A DNA stretch of 64,000 bases, taken from Aneurinibacillus sp. Ricciae_BoGa-3. GTDB taxonomy: Bacteria; Bacillota; Bacilli; Aneurinibacillales; Aneurinibacillaceae. A program made the position numbers and the translations under genes. Below are positions 24,406 through 32,068 of this stretch, piece after piece. The stretch covers positions 3,660,001 to 3,724,000 of the forward strand of contig NZ_CP116887.1 in NCBI RefSeq assembly GCF_028421645.1. The letters run 5' to 3'. The notes under the pieces were generated by a model, which saw only the letters and a list, made by a program, of their open reading frames with translations, did no database searches and was not told the origin of the DNA. Within the stretch, counting starts at the first letter, position 1, and every line of letters starts with the position of its first letter.

Positions 24406-25160
24406 CGGTAACTGCCACGGTTATAACAGTTGGCTTTGTTTTCGTAGCCATGCTTACGTCCTTTTGGCTTCGCTTAAAGCTGGAGCGCGATCTGTTAATC
24501 GGTACCATACGGGCAACCATACAGCTTATTGCTGTGGGATATGTACTTGAGTTCGTATTCTCTTCCCACAGCAGCATCTTTATTGTGCTTATGCTCTTTA
24601 TTATGGTTTTCGTCGCTTCCCGGAATTCCGCACAACGTGGAAAAGGAGTGCCCAATATTTTCTGGCGGATTTTTATAACAAACAGCTGCGTTACAGCTTT
24701 TACATTGGGCCTCATGCTCATTCTTCATCTTGTAAAAGCGGAACCGCAGGCTATAATCCCGATTGGCGGAATGATTATTGGCAGCAGTATGGTAGTATGT
24801 TCCCTGCTGCTTAACCAGATGAAACAGCGGACCGAATCCATGGAGCAGGAAATACTGGTTGCTTTATCGCTTGGCGCTACAGCAAAGCAGGCAAGTGAGC
24901 GGATGAATATAGAATCGATCCGGGCGGGAATGATACCGACGATCGATTCGCTTAAAACCGTCGGATTGGTACAGCTTCCTGGCATGATGACAGGATTAAT
25001 TATCGGGGGCGTCAGCCCGGTTACAGCCGTTCGATACCAGCTCTTAATTATGTTTTCCTTTACAGCAGCAGGCGCTCTTACAAGCATCATGCTCGGTTTT
25101 CTGGTATACCCGACATTGTTTACACGCGCCCACCAGTTTATCGGGTGGCCCCAAAAATAA
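24402..25160 (+). CDS. fetB: Iron export ABC permease FetB (UPF0014)
   Basis: Membrane permease of 252 residues with about seven helices. Family signature segments are RATIQLIAVGYVLEFVF, RNSAQRGKGV, GGMIIGSSMVVCSLLLNQMK, and QLPGMMTGLIIGGVSPVTAV (seen). It forms the membrane half of the FetAB exporter; substrate iron is inferred from the family. Its start overlaps the fetA stop, which couples translation. A terminator follows directly. Confidence 0.9.
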   Translation: MTVTATVITVGFVFVAMLTSFWLRLKLERDLLIGTIRATIQLIAVGYVLEFVFSSHSSIFIVLMLFIMVFVASRNSAQRGKGVPNIFWRIFITNSCVTAFTLGLMLILHLVKAEPQAIIPIGGMIIGSSMVVCSLLLNQMKQRTESMEQEILVALSLGATAKQASERMNIESIRAGMIPTIDSLKTVGLVQLPGMMTGLIIGGVSPVTAVRYQLLIMFSFTAAGALTSIMLGFLVYPTLFTRAHQFIGWPQK

Positions 25161-25184
25161 AGCGCCCGGTCAGGGCGCTTTTTT
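25161..25184 (+). terminator. Terminator after fetB
   Basis: Stem AGCGCCC/GGGCGCT followed by TTTTTT. The IS left end begins right after it. Confidence 0.88.
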
Positions 25185-25185
25185 C

Positions 25186-26774
25186 ATATGAATCAATTTC
25201 ATAATCATTTTTTGCTCAGATGCTAGGCTCCCAGAATTTCGGCATTTTGATTTTAAAACGACCTAAGGTCGTCGTAATATCTTAGGCTGCTTTGCAATTT
25301 AATTTGGTGTTAATACGGTCAACGGCAATTTTAGAGGCATTGAACAGTAAGCATATTAAATCAGTGAGAACTCTTGCAAGTTCTCCAGAACGGTATCGGA
25401 TATTATTTAACTGGAAATATTCTTTTAAATAGGCATTTACTCGTTCAACAGAAGTACGCTCTTTATAAAGTTCTTTCCATGCCTTACTTCCTCTGGCAGG
25501 AGCAGGGTAACGCCGTAAATCCTTTGTCTTTTTGATTTTAATGATTTTTTGACATAACGTGTCATGAGCTAGCGGACATTCTCTGCATTCCTTCGGTCTT
25601 GTATATTTGAGTGTCTCGTATTTCTTATCATAGCTGTCATAACGATAGGAATGCTCCCGTACACATGTGGGTGCAAAATGCTTGTCAACACCGATAGCTG
25701 GTGCTTCATTTCGCTTATTATAAGCAATAATACCATCCGCCTTCATGCGATGGATCTGTTCGTAGATCGGATTGTAGTCATATCCAGCGTCTGCCATCAC
25801 TTTCGTGATGTTAAGAACGGGAAAACGCTCAGCCACTCCTTTTAACAGGAATAGCAGCTTTCGCATCGTTCATATTTCCTGAAGAGAGCAAGTGAACCAA
25901 GATATATTGACTTTTAGTTTCCGCAGCTAAATGAAGCTTGTATCCAAACCAAAAAACATTTTTGTTCTCAGAGTTCTTCTTAATTCCCCACTTAGGAATG
26001 CATGGCATCTCTTTTTGAAGTTCACCGAAGGTGTGGTTTAATTGTTGTTCGATTTTCTGTTCAAAAAGTGGAAGCGCGTTTTCAATCTCTTCTTGTTCTT
26101 TTTTGTATGATTCAAAGGCTTCTTTTTTCTTACGACCCCGTTTTTTAGGCTCTTTGACGGGTTCTCCTACTTTACTTTCCTCCTTGTGTGGGGCCTGATC
26201 TCTCGCTTCAATATGAGTCGCATCAATAGCAATATGCTCACCATCTATAAAACCTTCTTCAATTGCTTGTAGGAGAAGTGCGTGATTCATTTCATCCAGC
26301 ACGTTTGAGGTTTTGATTTTACGGATTAAGCGGGAAAAAGAAGCTTCAGATGGAATTCGATCCGAAAGAGCAAAACCGCAGTCTAAAAAGAAGAGCATAT
26401 CTTTCTTTAAGCGACGAACAAGAAGCTTAACCGTTGGAATGCCTTCTAAAATACGAGCAAATAAAGAGTAAATCATGGAGGGATAATTAAGTGATTGTGG
26501 AGCACCTTTCCGCACTTTCTTTGATACACTTTTTAGCAAAGGAAAGATGTTTATCCCTTCAAAAATTGCTGTGTAGCGCTGGGTAGGTTCTAAATCTAAT
26601 AAATCTTGCAAGGAAAATAAACATCCTTGCCGAATTGAGTACATGAGGAGACCAACCTTTCTCATTGAGTTGTCTGGACAACTACTCTATTCGAGATTTG
26701 GGGAGGTACTCCTTTTTTGATGTTGATTTGAACCTTACCGTTCAAGGGTTTTGAGTTATGAAATTGATTCATAT
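25186..26774 (-). mobile_element. Insertion sequence with ~18-bp inverted ends
   Basis: The ends are inverted repeats: ATATGAATCAATTTCATAA at 25186-25204 faces its complement at about 26756-26774. Between them lies one transposase locus read on the minus strand. No target-site duplication is obvious: the flanking bases TTTTTTC and AGGAAAG differ. The right end abuts repeat element R4, whose tail stops abruptly there. Family is IS1182/IS5-like by the transposase. A dyad CGACCTAAGGTCG at 25259 lies after the transposase stop. Confidence 0.75.
25282..26665 (-). pseudogene. DDE transposase split by a frameshift (IS1182-like)
   Basis: Two overlapping frames encode one transposase. The first (26665-25829) holds the N-terminal DUF772-type part (IPSEASFSRLIRKI) and first catalytic region IAIDATHIEARDQ with a basic KKRGRKKK segment; the second (25866-25282) holds MADAGYDYNP, a Cys-rich CRECPLAHDTLC and ERTSVERVNAYLKEYF (seen). 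The frames are joined by a +1 (or -2) change near 25850, which is not the -1 slippage typical of IS frameshifting, so the copy is probably inactive. A single-base error in the read is the other explanation. Confidence 0.75.
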
Positions 26775-27053
26775 AGGAAAGTATACTTTGTTTTAACGTG
26801 TTGAAGTGCGTAGAGCATTTTTTAAATGGGACCTCCGGTCCCGAAACACCCAAGGAAAACATCGCGAGGCGAATGTCCGCACCTTTCTTTACCCTTGTGG
26901 AGTGTGTGGAACAGAGGGCGAAAAAGACCGGCAAACTGTCTCCATCATTGAGATACCCAGATGTTTTTGCCGGTCCGCCCGCCGTTCCACAAAGCGGCCG
27001 TAAAAGCTTCTATGAGGGGAAAGGAGAGAGCGGCATTGCCCGCGATGTTTTTC
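26775..27053 (-). repeat. Palindromic element R4 (mid-size, abuts the IS)
   Basis: Outer stem AAAACATCG (26856-26864) with CGATGTTTTT (27043-27052) encloses 197 nt, including GTGGAAC/GTTCCAC and GACCGGCAAA/TTTTGCCGGTC. The tail has GGGACC/GGTCCC and GTGTTGAAG. In its own direction the element begins 1 nt after the TGA stop of the coat-protein gene. Its tail ends at the IS terminus, without the second GGGACC pair seen in R2 and R3. The gap 26666-27053 holds only the IS end and this element. Confidence 0.85.
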
Positions 27054-27410
27054 TCAATAGCTGCTCGAATAATGGCCGTGGTGATGGTGCATCATCGGAT
27101 ACGCAGGGTATCCCCCGGAACATTTTCCCCCGCCATAAGGCACCCCTGTGTATGGCATTCCTGCGTATGGCATCCCTGCGTATGGCATCCCTGCGTATGG
27201 CATCCCTGCGTATGGCGCCTGCACACTCTTAGAATAGAAAGCTACCATTTCTTTGTGATAGCAATATTTCTTATAATACTTTTTGTAGTACTTTTTGTGG
27301 TGAGCATACTCGCGGCATTTTACTTCATAATACACCTTTTTCTCAACATGATATTGGTACTTCATTGCATAATCACTGCCGTACCCAGCAGGATCGAAAC
27401 CATAATGCAT
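27054..27410 (-). CDS. CotC-like spore coat protein with PYAGM repeats
   Basis: Low-complexity protein of 118 residues. The first half is rich in Tyr, Lys and His (HHKKYYKKYYKKYCYHKE), as in the Bacillus CotC/CotU coat proteins; the middle has PYAGM repeated four times plus PYTGV; the end is MMHHHHGHYSSSY (seen). The repeats come from a 15-bp DNA unit (about 27150-27215). Outer-coat location and Tyr cross-linking are inferences from composition. GAGGGGG lies 6 nt before the ATG at 27410. Its TGA stop runs into element R4. Confidence 0.7.
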   Translation of the reverse strand: MHYGFDPAGYGSDYAMKYQYHVEKKVYYEVKCREYAHHKKYYKKYYKKYCYHKEMVAFYSKSVQAPYAGMPYAGMPYAGMPYAGMPYTGVPYGGGKCSGGYPAYPMMHHHHGHYSSSY

Positions 27411-27520
27411 GGTAAACCCCCTCAAATTCTTTTAACTTTCTTCCCTACTATCCTTATTCAGGTCAATCGCCCTCAGGCACGGGCAAGTGCCTATTCGGTA
27501 GGAATTGGGGGATTGCCTAA

Positions 27521-27564
27521 GAAAAAGCCCTGCATCGGATGTTTAATCAGCAATGCAGGGCTTT
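27521..27564 (-). terminator. Terminator after the YciA-type thioesterase gene
   Basis: Long stem AAAGCCCTGCAT/ATGCAGGGCTTT with TTTTTC on the minus strand, 14 bp after the stop. Confidence 0.9.
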
Positions 27565-27577
27565 CGGGCACACAGCC

Positions 27578-28087
27578 TTAGATATTTTTATCGATTTTTA
27601 AATCTTTAACGAAGTTGCTGTTGTGCTTTCTTCTCTCTTCGCGCATCCGTTTTCTTTCAGCGGCGTTCTCGATGAGTCTTTTCTCTTCTTCGGTTTCCGG
27701 AATTAAGGCCGGAACCGGGTGAGGATTCCCATTCTCATCCAGCGCAACAAAAGTGGTGAATGCGGTGGTCGTCAATTTCCGTTCACCTGTATACAGATTT
27801 TCAGAGATTACCTTAACAAAAATCTCCATAGATGTACGTCCAACTGATGCGATGCTGGCTTCAAGGCAGACAGAATCACCCTCATTTGCCGGCGTGATAA
27901 AATCGACGGAATCAATAGAAGCTGTTACGACAGAACAGCGGGAATGGCGCATTGCCGTTATAGCGGCTACTTCATCAATGTAAGCCATCACGTTGCCACC
28001 GAAGATGGTACCCCGGTTATTAGTGTCGGATGGGAGGACCAGTTTTGCTTTTATCGTTCTGGATTCTTTCACAGTCTTTGCGTCCAA
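27578..28087 (-). CDS. Acyl-CoA thioesterase (YciA/YkhA family)
   Basis: Hotdog thioesterase of about 169 residues. The family region is VLPSDTNNRGTIFGGNVMAYIDEVAA, where the Asp after the Gly-rich turn is catalytic, followed by TASIDSVDFITPANEGD and a charged C-terminal tail REERRKHNSN (seen). These enzymes release CoA from medium and long acyl-CoAs (known). A frame-opening TTG at 28102 lacks a site; the TTG at 28087 has GGGGGTG about 6 nt upstream and is preferred. Confidence 0.88.
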   Translation of the reverse strand: MDAKTVKESRTIKAKLVLPSDTNNRGTIFGGNVMAYIDEVAAITAMRHSRCSVVTASIDSVDFITPANEGDSVCLEASIASVGRTSMEIFVKVISENLYTGERKLTTTAFTTFVALDENGNPHPVPALIPETEEEKRLIENAAERKRMREERRKHNSNFVKDLKIDKNI

Positions 28088-28232
28088 GATAGACACCCCC
28101 AAATTAATTCGTACGCCAAGGACGGCGCAGAAATGTCTGTTTACTACATTATCCTAACACCATCTTCCCCCCTATCCAATACTCCTATGGCGCAAACAAA
28201 AATGTTGTTATTTTCAGTGTGGCTACAAAATT

Positions 28233-28263
28233 AAAAAAATTCCGGGTTATGCACCCGGAATTT
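28233..28263 (-). terminator. Terminator after the methyltransferase gene
   Basis: Perfect stem AAATTCCGGG/CCCGGAATTT with a T run on the minus strand. Confidence 0.9.
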
Positions 28264-28276
28264 CTACGTAACTCTG

Positions 28277-28861
28277 TTATTGTTTCACAGCGTATAGACT
28301 GATGAATAGTTCATCCTGCACACCTGTATTGATACGATCAAATATACGGAAGCCTTCAGATCGCAACATCATTTCTATTTCTTCCTGCTGGTAAAGCTGA
28401 TTAAAAATGTTGTTTACCACGATGCTTCCCTCACCAATTCGGTAAGAAGAAAAAAATACACCGCCGGGCTTCATAACCCGGTAGACCTCGCCCAGTGCCT
28501 TCTTTAAATCTTCCTTCGTTATATATATCAGAGAGGCATTAGCCCATACCCCATCATAGATTGAATCGCCGGTTGGGATACTTCTGAAATCCCCCTGGAT
28601 GAATTCCACATCCTGTACAGATTGTTTTGCCTGCTGAAGCATTACTTCACTGATATCAAGACCTTGCACTTGAAGGTCGTATCGTTTAAGCCGCAAAGAG
28701 TCGTGTCCGGCACCACATCCCAAGTCCAGCACGCGGCTGCCGCCCAATAGCATTTGAAAAGCGGATATGAACTGTATAGTTAAATCTCTATGACGCCATT
28801 TCACGCCGGATTGATTGGCCAATTTATCAAATGAAACCCGGTTTTGATCTACATAATCCAA
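28277..28861 (-). CDS. Class I SAM-dependent methyltransferase
   Basis: Methyltransferase of about 194 residues with motif I VLDLGCGAGHDSLRL, the acidic loop VQGLDISEVML, motif GDFRSIP and the post-strand GEVYRVMKPGGVFF (seen). The pattern resembles ubiquinone/tellurite-type methyltransferases; the substrate is unknown. The start at 28861 is a TTG 8 nt after GGAGGTGA; a GTG at 28876 overlaps that site. It lies alone, with a terminator after it. Confidence 0.85.
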   Translation of the reverse strand: MDYVDQNRVSFDKLANQSGVKWRHRDLTIQFISAFQMLLGGSRVLDLGCGAGHDSLRLKRYDLQVQGLDISEVMLQQAKQSVQDVEFIQGDFRSIPTGDSIYDGVWANASLIYITKEDLKKALGEVYRVMKPGGVFFSSYRIGEGSIVVNNIFNQLYQQEEIEMMLRSEGFRIFDRINTGVQDELFISLYAVKQ

Positions 28862-28923
28862 TTGTTTCACCTCCACCCTCTATTCCTTCATTCTACCGAA
28901 GAAAAAGGTGGATTTCTACTCCC

Positions 28924-29171
28924 CTATATTTTGAACCGGCTTACCTGTGTTTGCAGTTCTTCGGCCATTTTCGCGAGCACTTCTGAAGCGGCATTAATTT
29001 TTTCCATCGTTGCGGTTTGCTGCTGGGAAGCTGCGGCCACTTCCTGTGTATCAGACGCCGCCACGGAGGCCAGCGGCTAATCTGGTCACCCTGCGCAACA
29101 ATATGATTCGCGCTGTCAGCGATGGTTTCAGCAGAAGATGTGACTTGTTCAATCTGGTGTATCTTTTTCAT
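28924..29171 (-). pseudogene. Fragment of a methyl-accepting chemotaxis receptor
   Basis: Remnant of the C-terminal signalling helix of a chemotaxis receptor. A first frame gives IEQVTSSAETIADSANHIV; after a shift near 29075 a second frame gives ASDTQEVAAASQQQTATMEK and ends LAKMAEELQTQVSRF, the usual end of such receptors (seen). The sensor, membrane and hairpin-tip parts are absent. It is therefore a decayed fragment rather than a working gene. An ATG with AGTGACTC upstream has no good ribosome site. Confidence 0.7.
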
Positions 29172-29423
29172 AAGTGACTCCCCCCAAAGTTGAAAACCGA
29201 AACACTACGCTTCCTACCGACTATTTCTCCGATTGAAGGAAATTCCCTTCCTGTAAATCCTTCTTTTTTCTTACAAAAATCGAACCTTCCTTTTAAAATG
29301 TATGACAACAGGCCTAGGTGTAAACCATAGTTTCGAATTGTTCAAAATTTTTGTTTGTATTATTTTTTCCAAGCCTTTACTATAATAGATAAGAGTAGGT
29401 TAACACATACACAGGAGGGGATT

Positions 29424-29786
29424 GTGAGTCTAATGAACAATACATTCGATCCAATTCAGTTGTGGAAAAGCTGGTATGATGTTCTAGAAAAAACCTGGGG
29501 TAAATCGTTAGATGACTGGGTAAAAACCGAGGAATACGCCGCATGGACCGGCCAGCTGCAGAAGTGGTTCTTCTATTCACAGGAACAATATAAAAAAACG
29601 ATGGATCAAATACTTAATGATAACAATCTGCCAAATAAAGATGAACTAGCCCGGGTTGCGCAGCTTGTCATTCAGCTAGAGGAAAAAGTAGAAAAATTAG
29701 ATGACCGGTTCGATGATGAACTACTTACTGAACTGCAGTCCATTCGCCAGGCAGTGGACCGCATTTCGATTGCCTCTGTCAAATAA
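29424..29786 (+). CDS. PhaR-like polyhydroxyalkanoate synthase subunit homologue
   Basis: Protein of about 120 residues resembling PhaR of class IV PHA synthases: FDPIQLWKSWYDVLEKTWGK, KTEEYAAWTGQLQKW, and LPNKDELARVAQLVIQLEEK match the PhaR plan, followed by a short coiled coil (seen). PhaR partners PhaC to polymerise hydroxyacyl-CoA (known). No phaC, phaB or phasin gene is in this window, and the protein is shorter than typical PhaR (~200). AGGAGGGG precedes a GTG at 29424; an ATG at 29433 is also possible. Element R5 begins 8 nt after the stop. Confidence 0.65.
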   Translation: MSLMNNTFDPIQLWKSWYDVLEKTWGKSLDDWVKTEEYAAWTGQLQKWFFYSQEQYKKTMDQILNDNNLPNKDELARVAQLVIQLEEKVEKLDDRFDDELLTELQSIRQAVDRISIASVK

Positions 29787-29792
29787 ATGTTA

Positions 29793-30020
29793 AAAAAAAC
29801 ATCGCGGGCCATGCCGCTCTCTCCTTTCCCCTCATAGAAGTTTTACGGCCGCTTTGTGTAACAAGGGTAAAGAAAGGTGCGGACATGCGCCTCACGATGT
29901 TTTTCTTGGGTGTTTCGGGACCGTAGGTCCCATTAAAAAAATTCTCAAGGCACCATCATTACTGTGAAGCACATAAACTTTCCATACCAACAAAAGAATG
30001 GGACCTAATGTTACCAATTC
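29793..30020 (+). repeat. Palindromic element R5
   Basis: Outer stem AAAAACATCG (29795-29804) with CGATGTTTTT (29895-29904) encloses 110 nt. The inner GTGGAAC hairpin of R2/R4 is precisely missing: TTTGTG joins directly to TAACAAGGGTAAAG. The tail keeps GGGACC/GGTCCC and ACTGTGAAGC and a final TGGGACCTAA. It starts 8 nt after the PhaR-like stop, same orientation. It fills most of the 320-bp gap. Confidence 0.8.
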
Positions 30021-30062
30021 AAAATAGTTTATCACCTAAAAGTGATACATACTTCCGATACC

Positions 30063-30104
30063 AACAGTTAAGAGCGGCAGACAACTCTGCCGCTCTTAAC
30101 TGTT
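30063..30104 (-). terminator. Perfect 18-bp hairpin after acsA
   Basis: AACAGTTAAGAGCGGCAG and its full complement flank a six-base loop. It starts 3 nt after the acsA stop. No long T run follows, so it may protect the mRNA end as well as terminate. Confidence 0.7.
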
Positions 30105-30106
30105 TA

Positions 30107-31828
30107 TTAATCTTCCATTGTAGACAAGTCACCTGTTGGAAGCCCCAGTTCCCACGCCTTTAACACGCGGCGCATAATTTTACCGGAACGCGTCTTTGGC
30201 AGCCTGTCGCGAAATTCGATTTGCCGCGGTGCAGCATGCGCAGCCAACCGCTCCTTTACGTATAGCCGTATTTCTTCTTTTAACTTATCTGTTTCCTCGA
30301 ACCCTGCTCGTAATTTAATAAATGCTTTAATGATTTCTCCCCGAACCGGATCCGGAACCCCAATAACGCCAGCTTCAGCAACCGCAGGATGTTCAACCAG
30401 CTTGCTTTCCACATCAAACGGGCCCACCCGCTCCCCTGAGGTATTGATTACGTCATCCACACGTCCTTCAAACCAGAAGTAACCATCCTGATCCATATAA
30501 GCGGAATCGCCTGACATATACCAGCCCGTGGCAAAATATTCTTCGTATTTTGCTGGATTATTCCAGATTTTGCGCATCATCGCCGGCCAGGAAGGCTTAA
30601 TAGCAAGATTGCCCATTGTATTGGGCGGAAGCTCGTTCCCTTCATCGTCAACAATCGCCATCTTGATGCCCGGCAGCGGTTTGCCCATTGATCCTGGGCG
30701 AATCGGCATCGATCTGTAGTTGGCACACGTACTCGCGCCGGTTTCCGTCATCCACCAGTTATCATGAATCCGGCGTTCCAGCACATCAAGCCCCCAGCGG
30801 ACGACTTCAGGATTCAACGGTTCTCCCGCCGAAAGGATATGGCGGACAGAAGATAAATCATATTGCTTCGGCAGTTCGTCACCTTCACCCATCAGCATAC
30901 GGAGCGCGGTTGGTGCACTAAACCATACGGTAACTTTGAATTTCTCGATAGTGGCATACCAATCTGCCGGCTTAAAGCGTCCGCCGCGCAGAACCGTTGT
31001 CACCCCATTCAACCAGGGGGACCACATGCCAGCCGATGTACCTGTAACCCACCCGGGGTCTGCCGTACACCAGTATATATCTCCCTCGCGCAGATCATAG
31101 ACCCACTTCCCAGCCATATACTGGTGCAGCATGGCATCGTGAACCTGAAGGACACCTTTTGGCTTTCCTGTAGAACCAGACGTATAATGCAAAATCATTC
31201 CATCTTCCCGGTCAACCCATTCCATTACGTATTCGTCCGATACCTGTAACAGTTCACGATATAACACCTGTTTCGGGCCGGTTATCTCGTTGCCATTGGC
31301 TAAAATGACATGGTTTAAATCTGGAAGGGAATCGACTGGTATACGGTAAAGAAGCTCCGAAGTTGTGACAACGGCAATTGAACGGCTATCCAGCAGCCGA
31401 TCCTTCACCGCCTCCTCCATGAAAGCTTCAAACAAGGGCCCTGCAATTGCCCCAATTCTGATAATTCCCAGCATGGCAATATACAGTTCAGGACTGCGCG
31501 GCATAAATATAAAAACCCGATCGCCCTTTTGTATACCCAGCGAGCGCAGTCCATTCGCAAACTTGCAGGAGAGGTCGCGCAGTTGCTGATACGTATACTG
31601 TTCATCGCGTATTCCGTCTGCATATAACAGGGCAAGTTTCTGACCCTGGCCATTGTCGACATGCCGGTCAATGGCTTCATAAACCATGTTTACTTTACCT
31701 GTATCATGCCAGGAAAAATATTGCTCGGCATCTTGCCACCTGGCGTTGCGGGCTGCTTCTTCGTAGTCTTTTAAGTTAGCGGTTTCATCCAACAATAAAA
31801 TATCCTGTGACCTGTGTTTGGTAGTCAT
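30107..31828 (-). CDS. acsA: Acetyl-CoA synthetase AcsA (AMP-forming)
   Basis: Adenylate-forming enzyme of 573 residues that converts acetate to acetyl-CoA. Motifs: LHYTSGSTGKPKGVLQVHDA, WCTADPGWVTGTSAG, DNWWMTETG, YMSGDSAYMDQDGYFWFEGR and the acetylatable lysine in PKTRSGKIMRR near residue 547 (seen). Length and sequence fit Bacillus AcsA (about 572). In Bacillus the lysine is controlled by AcuA/AcuC acetylation (known); those genes are not here. The start at 31828 has GGGGGAAA upstream; an ATG 21 nt earlier is less likely. Confidence 0.92.
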   Translation of the reverse strand: MTTKHRSQDILLLDETANLKDYEEAARNARWQDAEQYFSWHDTGKVNMVYEAIDRHVDNGQGQKLALLYADGIRDEQYTYQQLRDLSCKFANGLRSLGIQKGDRVFIFMPRSPELYIAMLGIIRIGAIAGPLFEAFMEEAVKDRLLDSRSIAVVTTSELLYRIPVDSLPDLNHVILANGNEITGPKQVLYRELLQVSDEYVMEWVDREDGMILHYTSGSTGKPKGVLQVHDAMLHQYMAGKWVYDLREGDIYWCTADPGWVTGTSAGMWSPWLNGVTTVLRGGRFKPADWYATIEKFKVTVWFSAPTALRMLMGEGDELPKQYDLSSVRHILSAGEPLNPEVVRWGLDVLERRIHDNWWMTETGASTCANYRSMPIRPGSMGKPLPGIKMAIVDDEGNELPPNTMGNLAIKPSWPAMMRKIWNNPAKYEEYFATGWYMSGDSAYMDQDGYFWFEGRVDDVINTSGERVGPFDVESKLVEHPAVAEAGVIGVPDPVRGEIIKAFIKLRAGFEETDKLKEEIRLYVKERLAAHAAPRQIEFRDRLPKTRSGKIMRRVLKAWELGLPTGDLSTMED

Positions 31829-32068
31829 GTCTGGTTTCCCCCATCTCATAAAAATGTCTACGTATTTCTCTTTTTTCGCTTGTTATACAACACTTTACTA
31901 TATTTTTCGACATAGAGAAAGATATCCCTTCTAAAAATTATGACTGTTTTATAATTTTTCTTTTTTCCATTTTCCACAATGCCATATTTGTCCTTTCATA
32001 ATTTCTTCCCTCACGCCCATCCTATTAAACAAAACCCTTGATCTAAAGGCAAAATGGGAGGTATTTGG

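Noticed and set aside
26662-26934. Frame of 90 residues spanning the IS end and R4
   Set aside because: It crosses the IS/R4 boundary and has no ribosome site.
27150-27215. Possible CRISPR-like array
   Set aside because: 15-bp units without spacers, in frame as PYAGM codons; no cas genes.
26798-27581. Long plus-strand frames with RMASLRMASLRMAS-type repeats
   Set aside because: Shadow of the 15-bp repeats in the coat-protein gene on the minus strand, which has the ribosome site and family-like composition.
31916-31922. Spo0A box TTCGACA between acsA and the protease gene
   Set aside because: A single 7-mer match is expected by chance several times in 64 kb, and no promoter was seen beside it.
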